Both the position numbers and the translations under genes were made by a program. Below the pieces are notes generated by a model, which was not told the origin of the DNA, did no database searches, and saw nothing but the letters and a program-made list of their open reading frames with translations. A stretch of 64,000 bases of DNA, from NCBI RefSeq assembly GCF_013112485.1, contig NZ_JABFHG010000016.1:1-64000 (forward strand), given 5' to 3'. Positions 57,828 through 64,000 of this stretch are shown piece after piece (the first letter of the stretch is position 1; each line of letters opens with the position of its first letter). The DNA comes from Roseicella sp. DB1501. GTDB lineage: Bacteria; Pseudomonadota; Alphaproteobacteria; Acetobacterales; Acetobacteraceae.

Positions 57828-60014
57828 ATGGCGGACGGCGATCTGGTAAGTGTAGGCGCAAAGCCGCGAGCAACCCTGCGATACCGGGTGGAGGGCATGG
57901 ACTGCCCCAGCTGCGCCTCAAAAATCGAAACGGCCGTGGGTCGGGTAGCCGGTGCTGAGGATATACGCGTCAACTATGGCACCCAGGTCTTGGCGTTCCG
58001 CCTGGACGAGACGACCACATCTCGAACGGCAATCGAGGAGCAGGTCCGCAAGCTGGGCTACGGCATCGCGCCTGTAGAGGCGTTGCGGGTCGAAGCGGGT
58101 AACGTAAGCGCCGCGGCCGGGGATGCGGGGCCTGGCCGCGCCCCCCTGCCCTGGTGGAAAGGCACCAAAGCTCGCCTGGCGGCTGCTATTGCGACCCTGA
58201 CGGCGGCCGGTTTTGCCGCCTCGCTGGCCCTTCCTGATCTGGAGCATTGGGCGTACCTGCCCGCCGCCCTGCTTGGCCTGGCTTTCTTCGGCCGTAAGGC
58301 GATTGCGGCGGCCCGCGCCGGCTCGCCGTTCTCGATCGAAATGCTGATGTCGATCGCCACGGTCGGCGCGATCCTCATTGGCGCGACGTCCGAGGCGGCG
58401 GTGGTGGTGTTCTTGTTTACCATCGGCGAACTGCTGGAAAATGTGGCGGCCGGCCGGGCCCGGGCAGGTATCGAAGCGTTGGGCAGCCTGGTGCCGCGAA
58501 CCGCCCTACTGGTGGAGAACGGTACGGCGCGTGAGGTGCCTGCCGCCCAGCTGAAAGTGGGTGATCGGGTGCTGGTACGGCCGGGAGACCGGGTTTCGGC
58601 CGATGGCGTCGTGGCCGAAGGCGAGTCTGAGATCGATGAGAGTCCGGTCACCGGAGAATCCGTGCCCGTCGCCAAGACGGAGGGCGATCTGGTATTCGCC
58701 GGCAGCGTCAATGCTTCCGGCGCGCTGCAGGTCCAGGTCAGCAAGCCCGCCTCGGACAACACCATCGCCCGCATCATCCGCCTGGTCGAGGAAGCACAGG
58801 AGGCCAAAGCCCCGACCGCCCGCTTCATCGAGCGGTTTTCCGCCATCTACACCCCCATTGCGGTGGCTGTGGCGGCGCTGGTTGCCGTGGCGCCGCCACT
58901 GCTCTTCGGGGCGGACTGGGACACCTGGGTGTACCGAGGGCTGGCGCTTCTGCTGGTGGCCTGCCCCTGCGCCCTGGTACTCTCGACACCAGCCGCCATC
59001 GCCTCCGGGCTGGCGGTTGGCACCCGGCGCGGTTTGCTGGTCAAGGGCGGCGGCGCCCTGGAAATCATCGGCCGTATCCGGACCGTGGCCTTCGATAAAA
59101 CCGGGACACTGACGGAAGGCCGCCCGCGTGTGACTGACGTCCAAGCTCTGTCCGGCTCCGAGCGGACGATGCTGGGGCTGGCGGCAGCGGTCGAGAACGG
59201 CTCGAGCCACCCGCTTGGCCGCGCCATCCTGGAGCGGGCTGCGGCGGATGGTATTCCGTTGCGCCCGACCAAGGACGCGCGAGCCATCCCCGGCAAGGCC
59301 GTCGAGGCCATCATTACCGGCAAGCGGGTCAGTGTCGGCTCTCCGTCCTATGCGGCCGAGCAGGCGCCGCTGACGCCAGAGGCGGAATGGGCCATCACCG
59401 CCTGGGAAAATGAGGGGAAGACGGTCGTCGTCGTGGCGGTGGATAACGTACCCGCTGGCCTGATCGCGGTCCGTGACGAACCGCGCGCCGATGCAGCGGC
59501 TGGTATCCGGGCGCTTAATGCCCTTGGCGTTCAGTCTGTCATGCTCACCGGCGACAATCCTCGCACCGGCCGCGCCATTGCCGAAGCCCTCGGCCTTGAG
59601 GTGAAGGCGGGGTTGCTGCCGGAGGACAAGCTGCGGGAAATCGGCGCGCTGAAAGCCCAGGCGCCGGTCGCCATGGTCGGCGACGGCATCAACGATGCGC
59701 CGGCCTTGGCGGCGGCCTCGATTGGGGTCGCCATGGGCGGTGGGACGGATGTGGCTTTGGAGACGGCCGACGCTGCGCTGCTGAACAGCCGCGTCATGGA
59801 TGTCGCTGCTCTAGTCGGGCTGTCGCGGGCAACACTGGCCAATATCCACCAGAACGTGGCCATTGCCCTTGGCCTGAAGGCGATCTTCCTGGTCACGACG
59901 GTGGCCGGAATCACCGGACTTTGGCCTGCCGTATTGGCCGATACCGGTGCCACGGTGCTGGTCACGCTGAATGCGCTGCGGTTGCTCGGCTACCGTTTCA
60001 AAGGCGCCACATAG
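57828..60014 (+). CDS. Zn/Cd/Pb-translocating P1B-type ATPase (ZntA/CadA)
   Basis: A 728-residue P-type ATPase. An N-terminal heavy-metal-associated domain has GMDCPSCASKIE (residues 23-34). The transmembrane metal motif is ACPCALVLSTPAAI (Cys379-Pro-Cys381), the phosphorylation site is FDKTGTLTEG (Asp423), the HP locus is SSHPLGRAI, and the hinge is MVGDGINDAPALA. Such pumps export Zn, Cd and Pb from the cytoplasm. Start 57828 is chosen because it leaves the MerR operator upstream; an earlier ATG at 57783 lies just past the promoter. It is divergent from the MerR gene. Confidence 0.93.
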   Translation: MADGDLVSVGAKPRATLRYRVEGMDCPSCASKIETAVGRVAGAEDIRVNYGTQVLAFRLDETTTSRTAIEEQVRKLGYGIAPVEALRVEAGNVSAAAGDAGPGRAPLPWWKGTKARLAAAIATLTAAGFAASLALPDLEHWAYLPAALLGLAFFGRKAIAAARAGSPFSIEMLMSIATVGAILIGATSEAAVVVFLFTIGELLENVAAGRARAGIEALGSLVPRTALLVENGTAREVPAAQLKVGDRVLVRPGDRVSADGVVAEGESEIDESPVTGESVPVAKTEGDLVFAGSVNASGALQVQVSKPASDNTIARIIRLVEEAQEAKAPTARFIERFSAIYTPIAVAVAALVAVAPPLLFGADWDTWVYRGLALLLVACPCALVLSTPAAIASGLAVGTRRGLLVKGGGALEIIGRIRTVAFDKTGTLTEGRPRVTDVQALSGSERTMLGLAAAVENGSSHPLGRAILERAAADGIPLRPTKDARAIPGKAVEAIITGKRVSVGSPSYAAEQAPLTPEAEWAITAWENEGKTVVVVAVDNVPAGLIAVRDEPRADAAAGIRALNALGVQSVMLTGDNPRTGRAIAEALGLEVKAGLLPEDKLREIGALKAQAPVAMVGDGINDAPALAAASIGVAMGGGTDVALETADAALLNSRVMDVAALVGLSRATLANIHQNVAIALGLKAIFLVTTVAGITGLWPAVLADTGATVLVTLNALRLLGYRFKGAT

Positions 60015-60056
60015 GACCGCTTGGTCTCGCACCGGGCGAGTAGGTGACGGGCAACC

Positions 60057-60464
60057 TCAGGTGCACGGCTTGGCTGTTTCGTCCCCATAGCGGTCGCAGG
60101 CAGCGATGCCATCCGCCACGCCGCCCAGGAGATCCAGAGCCAGCTGTAACAGCTCACCGACCCGCGCATCGCCGAGCCGGTAATACACGAACCGGCCGCG
60201 CGGCTCGGCCTGCACCAGTCCGCACTCGCTCAGGCAACGAAGGTGATTGGAGACGTTCGACTGGCTGAGCCGGGTAGCGGCCACCACGGCGCCGACATGC
60301 AGTGGCCCGCGGCACAAGGCAGTCAGGATCGCCAGGCGCGAAGGATCGGCCAAGCCACGAAACAGCTTTGCCTGAAGATCAAGTGTTTGCGCTGGGGTAT
60401 CGAGCCGCATGGTCTCTTTATCTACCAGCTCGACATATTGAGTTCCACTGATATGATGCGACAT
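60057..60464 (-). CDS. ArsR-family metal repressor, CadC/CzrA-like
   Basis: A 135-residue winged-helix repressor from ATG 60464. HTH: HVGAVVAATRLSQSNVSNHLRCLSECGLV; wing YYRLGDARVGELLQLALDLL. Cys residues in TALCRGPLHVG and the C-terminal KPCT can form a CmtR/CadC-like Cd/Pb site. An inverted repeat overlaps its start codon, indicating autoregulation and control of the divergent HMA-CDF transporter. Confidence 0.9.
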   Translation of the reverse strand: MSHHISGTQYVELVDKETMRLDTPAQTLDLQAKLFRGLADPSRLAILTALCRGPLHVGAVVAATRLSQSNVSNHLRCLSECGLVQAEPRGRFVYYRLGDARVGELLQLALDLLGGVADGIAACDRYGDETAKPCT

Positions 60465-60468
60465 ATCA
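60449..60468. promoter_or_regulatory. Operator of the ArsR-family repressor
   Basis: Inverted repeat TGATATG-N6-CATATCA spans the repressor start codon at 60464 and lies 28 bases upstream of the HMA-CDF gene. ArsR/SmtB proteins bind such imperfect 12-2-12-like dyads. Confidence 0.7.
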
Positions 60469-60495
60469 TCCACCACTGATACGAGAAGGGCGACG

Positions 60496-61371
60496 ATGAG
60501 TACCACCACGACCTCCGCGCCCGTCACGGCGCGCTACCGCATTACCGGCATGGATTGCCCTTCCTGTGCCGCCAAGATCGAGCAGGCAACGCGGGCGGTC
60601 GGCGGCGTGGAGAAGGTGAAGGTCTCCCTCGCCTCACAGATCATGACGCTGCGCCTGGACAATCCTGACGCCCGCCTGCCGGAGATCGAGCGCACCATCA
60701 CCGGCCTCGGCTACCAGCTCGACTGGCTGGACCGGCCCGCCCCTGTCGAGGGCGGCGGCGATGATGACGAACTGCCGAAAGACCTCAGCCACATCACGTC
60801 CGGCTACAAGCGGGCACTGTGGATCGTGGTCGCGCTGAATGTCGGTTACGGCCTGGTGGAGATCGTCGGCGGCTTCCTCGCGGGCAGCCAGGCGCTGAAG
60901 GCCGACGCGCTCGACTTCCTGGGCGACGGCCTGATCAGTTTCCTTGGCCTGTTGGCTATTGGCTGGAGCCTAGTCTGGCGCGCGCGTTCGGCGCTGATCC
61001 AGGGCATATTTCTCGGTGTCCTTGGTTTGGGTGTGCTGGTCGCTACTGGCTACCGGGTGCTGGTGCTCAACCAGCCGGATTCCGAGTTGATGGGCATCTT
61101 CGGGGCGATTGCCCTGGTGGTGAACGTCGCGGCCGCCGCCGTGCTGATCCCGCACCGCACGGGCGATGCCAATGTGCGCGCGGTCTGGCTGTTCTCGCGC
61201 AACGACGCCATCGGCAACGCCGCCGTGGTGATAGCAGCGGGCCTGGTCTGGTGGACCGGCACGGCGTGGCCCGATCTCGCCGTGGCCCTGGTGATCGCCG
61301 GGCTGTTCCTGCAATCCGCCTGGTCGATCATCCGGGACGCCCGGCGCGACCTGGCCGAGGCCACGCCCTGA
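60496..61371 (+). CDS. Cation diffusion facilitator-like transporter with N-terminal HMA domain
   Basis: A 291-residue protein. The N-terminal 70 residues form a heavy-metal-associated domain with GMDCPSCAAKIEQA. The remainder has six helices resembling CDF transporters, with the paired acidic motifs ADALDFLGDGLI in TM2 and RNDAIGNAAV in TM5, where typical CDF proteins have HxxxD. It probably exports a divalent metal under control of the divergent ArsR-type repressor. The fused metallochaperone is uncommon. It overlaps lspA (TGATG). Confidence 0.88.
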   Translation: MSTTTTSAPVTARYRITGMDCPSCAAKIEQATRAVGGVEKVKVSLASQIMTLRLDNPDARLPEIERTITGLGYQLDWLDRPAPVEGGGDDDELPKDLSHITSGYKRALWIVVALNVGYGLVEIVGGFLAGSQALKADALDFLGDGLISFLGLLAIGWSLVWRARSALIQGIFLGVLGLGVLVATGYRVLVLNQPDSELMGIFGAIALVVNVAAAAVLIPHRTGDANVRAVWLFSRNDAIGNAAVVIAAGLVWWTGTAWPDLAVALVIAGLFLQSAWSIIRDARRDLAEATP

Positions 61372-61874
61372 TGCAGGCCCGGCCAAGCCGTTTTCTGGTC
61401 TGGGGGCTGGCCTTCGCCGCCCTCGCCTTCGCCATCGACCAGGCGACGAAGGCGGCGGCATTGGCGACACTTGCCCTGGCACGCGGAATCGAGGTGCTGC
61501 CCTTCCTCGACCTGGTGCTGGTGCATAACCGGGGCGTCACCTTCGGACTACTGGCGAGCGATCACCCAGCCGGCCGCTGGCTGCTGATCCTGCTGACCGG
61601 CACGATCACGGTGGCTTTGCTGATATGGCTGAAGCGGGCGCAGAGCCGTACCCAGGCGGCGGCGCTCGGCCTGATTATCGGCGGGGCGCTCGGCAACTTG
61701 GTGGACCGCCTGCGCCACGGCGCGGTGACGGATTTCCTGGATTTTCATGCTCAGGATTACCACTGGCCGGCCTTCAACTTGGCGGACAGCGTCATCGTGC
61801 TCGGAGTGGCGCTGCTGCTGATCGCCGAGCTGCGCGCGCCTAAGGGCGGCGCGCTGAGCAGGCGGGAAGCGTGA
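61371..61874 (+). CDS. lspA: Lipoprotein signal peptidase LspA
   Basis: A 167-residue membrane protein with the LspA catalytic boxes: LVLVHNRGVTFGLL, GALGNLVDRLRHGAVTDFLDF (first Asp in the VDRL segment, second in TDFLDF) and AFNLADSVIVLG (Asp). It cleaves prolipoproteins at the lipobox. Extra lspA copies (pbrC-like) are known beside CDF, PbrA or ZntA pumps in metal islands and are coupled to the transporter gene here. Confidence 0.93.
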   Translation: MQARPSRFLVWGLAFAALAFAIDQATKAAALATLALARGIEVLPFLDLVLVHNRGVTFGLLASDHPAGRWLLILLTGTITVALLIWLKRAQSRTQAAALGLIIGGALGNLVDRLRHGAVTDFLDFHAQDYHWPAFNLADSVIVLGVALLLIAELRAPKGGALSRREA

Positions 61875-61957
61875 GCTGCCATCGCGGTACTCGCCCTGCA
61901 CCCTTCCCACTAGGGAGGGTCGTTCCATCCACTGGTCCCAACGACAAAGGAGGCTTT

Positions 61958-62242
61958 ATGCGCAAAATCATTGCACTGCCTGCGATCATGCTCGCAGGAG
62001 CGCTTGCCACTGCCGGTGCGTTTGCTCAGGGCAGCGCACCGCAAGGTGGCATGCCGGGCATGCAGCAGATGCCCGGCATGCAGCACATGCCAATGATGCA
62101 GGGCCAAGGCGGCATGATGATGGATTGCCCGTGCCCAATGATGCAGCGCATGGCGTCGCTGGATCAGCGGGTGCGGCAGCTGGAGGAGCGAGCCAACCTC
62201 CCGACGCCTGCCCAGCCGAACGCGCCCGCGATGCCACGCTAG
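61958..62242 (+). CDS. Met-rich periplasmic protein
   Basis: A 94-residue protein from ATG 61958 preceded by AAAGGAGG. Signal peptide: MRKIIALPAIMLAGALATAG. The mature part is dominated by Met and Gln (GGMPGMQQMPGMQHMPMMQG, then GGMMMDCPCPMMQRMASLD), then a short coiled coil. It resembles CopI/CusF-like copper chaperones rather than an enzyme. It is transcribed with lspA upstream and the CcdA-like gene downstream. Confidence 0.78.
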   Translation: MRKIIALPAIMLAGALATAGAFAQGSAPQGGMPGMQQMPGMQHMPMMQGQGGMMMDCPCPMMQRMASLDQRVRQLEERANLPTPAQPNAPAMPR

Positions 62243-62330
62243 GGCTGCTACCATCCGTAGATGCCGAGGGCCGCACGTGGTGCGGCCCTCGTACCCGCGC
62301 GCTCTGAGATGATAAGGCCGCCTTCCCTTC

Positions 62331-63053
62331 ATGATGCTTGAGCTGTCGGCGTTCGGCCTGTTTCTCGCGTTCGGCGGCGGACTGGTGTCGTTCCTCTCGC
62401 CCTGCGTGCTACCGCTAGTGCCGGGTTACGTGGCCTGGGTGGCCGGCGCGAACCTTGCCCAGGCGCAGGCGCGTCCCTGGCGCACGCTGCGGCTCGCTCT
62501 GTTCTTCGTGCTCGGCTTCTCGGCGGTGTTTGTTGCCCTTGGCGCAGGCGCCACCCTGCTCGGCGGCTGGTTGCGGCGGTGGAGTTATGAATTGTCTATC
62601 GCGGGCGGCATGCTGATCGTGCTGCTCGGTCTGCTGCAGATGGGGCTATTGCGGCTGGCGCCGCTGGCGCGCGACCTGCGCTTTGCCGCGCCCGATGCCG
62701 GCGGCAATCCGGTGTCGGCCGTGCTGATCGGTATCGCGTTCGGCTTCGGCTGGACGCCCTGCATCGGCCCGGTGCTCGCTGCTGTGCTGGCCGCCGGTGC
62801 CATGGCCCCGGTCGGAGGTGTGGCGCTGCTGGCCGCCTATGCGGCCGGCCTTGGCGTGCCGTTCCTGCTTGCTGCTCTTTATCTGCCGGCGCTGCTGGCG
62901 CGCGGCCGGCGACTGGGACGGCTCGGCCATGGGCTGCGCCTGGCCAGCGGTGCGGTGATGGTGGCAGCCGGCGTCGCCATCGCCGCCGGCGAGCTGACCA
63001 CCGTGGCCGGCTGGATGCTACGCGCCTTTCCCTGGCTGGCGAGCATCGGCTGA
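62331..63053 (+). CDS. CcdA/DsbD-like thiol-disulfide membrane protein
   Basis: A 240-residue, six-helix protein with the transmembrane Cys motifs of CcdA: FLSPCVLPLVPGYVAWV and GFGWTPCIGPVLAAVLAA. It transfers electrons from cytoplasmic thioredoxin to the periplasm, supporting cytochrome c maturation or repair of metal-oxidised thiols. Its place after the metal-efflux and Met-rich genes suggests the latter use. Confidence 0.9.
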   Translation: MMLELSAFGLFLAFGGGLVSFLSPCVLPLVPGYVAWVAGANLAQAQARPWRTLRLALFFVLGFSAVFVALGAGATLLGGWLRRWSYELSIAGGMLIVLLGLLQMGLLRLAPLARDLRFAAPDAGGNPVSAVLIGIAFGFGWTPCIGPVLAAVLAAGAMAPVGGVALLAAYAAGLGVPFLLAALYLPALLARGRRLGRLGHGLRLASGAVMVAAGVAIAAGELTTVAGWMLRAFPWLASIG

Positions 63054-63208
63054 TGTGCACGGCGCCTATTCGCTTGTACGCTCAACGTGGCAGGCTGAAG
63101 CCTGAAAACGTCACACGGAACCGGGAAATAGCGCCTTTAGTAGAACATAAGCGGACGGACGCGCCATGTCTTCATGGCTGAAATCAAAATAAATACTGAC
63201 CGTAGCCG

Positions 63209-63658
63209 ATGACCAGATTATATTCACTGTGCTACGGCGTATCTGATACGTTATTACATAACAGGATTTCTGCTTCCTCCGTGCCTCATACCCTTCCTTT
63301 CCGCCCCACGACTGCTGGCCGCCGCCATGGGCTGATCAGCCTGCTGGTGCTCGTGTTTTTTGTCGCAGCATTGGCGGTCTCCACGGTGGCCCTGGCCTAC
63401 CCGGCGGTTGGCGCAGGTTCCATTCTCACCGGGTCCGAGTGCTTCGATTGCGCCCCGGACAGTGATCTTCCCCAGGAAAAAGGTGCCGTCGCTGGCCACC
63501 ATGGTGTTCGTTGCCTGTGCCATGGCGGCATGCGCGCCGATTATACGGCTACTTTCGCTCCCCCAACGCTCGGCACCGTGGCCTATGGCCCGATCCCGCG
63601 TGAACCGATGCGGACATCACGCCAGGACGCGCCGCCGCTGCAACCACCCCGCGTCTAA
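63209..63658 (+). CDS. Small secreted or anchored protein upstream of an efflux operon
   Basis: A 149-residue protein with a hydrophobic segment (LISLLVLVFFVAALAVSTVALA, about residues 42-63) followed by a Cys/His-bearing periplasmic part (SECFDCAPDSD, GHHGVRCLCHGGM). It resembles CzcI-like small regulators found before czcCBA. A start nearer the hydrophobic segment is possible. The next gene begins 70 bases later. Confidence 0.65.
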   Translation: MTRLYSLCYGVSDTLLHNRISASSVPHTLPFRPTTAGRRHGLISLLVLVFFVAALAVSTVALAYPAVGAGSILTGSECFDCAPDSDLPQEKGAVAGHHGVRCLCHGGMRADYTATFAPPTLGTVAYGPIPREPMRTSRQDAPPLQPPRV

Positions 63659-63727
63659 ACCCCGGTCTTGATCCGTGCGGCCGCGAAGAATGCGGTCGCT
63701 TGTAGAACTGTGTTCAGGGACAGCGTG

Positions 63728-64000
63728 ATGCGTACCCCCTCTTTGCCTGCTTTGCTGGCCGCACTGGTGGTGGCCATGCCAACCGCCGTGACAACGGCCC
63801 ATGCCCGCGACGCGACTCATCGGTCGGCGGCCCCTCTTCCGGGTAGCACCCTCCGGGTCGCCTCACCGGAAGCCGCCGTGACGCTTGCGCTGGAGCGCTC
63901 GCCAACGTTGGGTGCGGCGCAGGCGGCGGTCCGCGCAAGCCGGGGTGAGGAACTCCAGGCCGGGCTGCGACCGAACCCTGAGCTCCAACTCAGCAACCAG
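63728..64000 (+). CDS. TolC-family outer-membrane protein, CzcC type (truncated by window end)
   Basis: The first 91 residues of an outer-membrane factor: signal peptide MRTPSLPALLAALVVAMPTA, then VASPEAAVTLALERSPTLGAAQAAVRASRGEELQAGLRPNPELQL, the conserved first helix of the OEP repeat. It probably starts a czcCBA-like operon to the right of the window. Confidence 0.85.
   Translation, partial: MRTPSLPALLAALVVAMPTAVTTAHARDATHRSAAPLPGSTLRVASPEAAVTLALERSPTLGAAQAAVRASRGEELQAGLRPNPELQLSNQ

Noticed and set aside
1-64000. CRISPR arrays, tRNA and rRNA genes
   Set aside because: No regularly spaced repeats of suitable length and no tRNA or rRNA sequence was recognised by eye. The short repeats found belong to IS ends, operators or hairpin leaders.

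Overview
The window is a very GC-rich, mosaic accessory region, most likely a conjugative plasmid or an integrated conjugative element of an alphaproteobacterium. The relaxase, VirB/VirD4, ArdC and ParB-like gene types, the high GC and the metal operons would fit Acetobacteraceae/Rhodospirillales or sphingomonads; this assignment is inference, because there is no rRNA, tRNA or housekeeping marker. No CRISPR array or RNA gene was seen.

Layout. 1-482: end of an IS21-family element. 847-11959: a complete Tn3-family transposon with 38-bp inverted repeats and a perfect 5-bp AAGTC target duplication. It carries tnpA, tnpR, a putative res site and a whole L-lactate utilisation locus (GntR regulator, lactate permease LldP, LldE/F/G = LutA/B/C). 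A later IS630-family insertion at a CTTA site displaced the inner bases of its right inverted repeat. 12.4-14.6 kb: a two-gene cassette of unknown function with a GHKL-type ATPase. 15.1-18.2 kb: IS5 and IS66 fragments next to an intact IS21 element. 18.2-29.7 kb: conjugation genes (virB8, B9, B10, a 42-aa basic ORF, virB11, virD4, a MobF relaxase-helicase with a small overlapping partner, a candidate oriT, and a ParA/TraL-like operon). The virB1-B7 part is absent, and an IS21 sits where it should be. 29.7-34.4 kb: a putative leading region with a Cys-rich protein, a large ParB-like protein, a small conserved plasmid protein and ArdC. All are transcribed toward the candidate oriT, and each of the three transcription units is preceded by the same series of four hairpins.

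34.4-44 kb: a TauE/SafE exporter with a ModE-like regulator and a perfect palindromic operator, then a CusCBA-type RND copper/silver efflux operon with small secreted and membrane Met-rich proteins. 44.2-46.0 kb: a Phd/VapC-type toxin-antitoxin pair translationally coupled to a tyrosine recombinase. 46-55.2 kb: cargo modules (a DUF4365-TPR protein, a possible PD-(D/E)XK nuclease, a large arsenic operon) punctuated by two decayed copies of the 3' end of related integrases. 55.3-64 kb: an FTR1 iron permease fused to cytochrome c, a MerR-regulated Zn/Cd/Pb P-type ATPase, an ArsR-regulated HMA-CDF transporter with lspA, a Met-rich protein, a CcdA-like protein, and the start of another TolC/CzcC efflux operon.

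The region works as a mobile metal-resistance and lactate-use platform: conjugation and anti-restriction genes for spread, a recombinase with TA addiction for cargo capture, and cargo for arsenic, copper, cadmium/zinc/lead, iron and lactate. The most notable unexplained structures are the triplicated four-hairpin leaders (candidate single-stranded-DNA promoters), the integrase 3'-end remnants at cargo boundaries, and three small uncharacterised systems (GHKL pair, DUF4365-TPR, PD-(D/E)XK-like).
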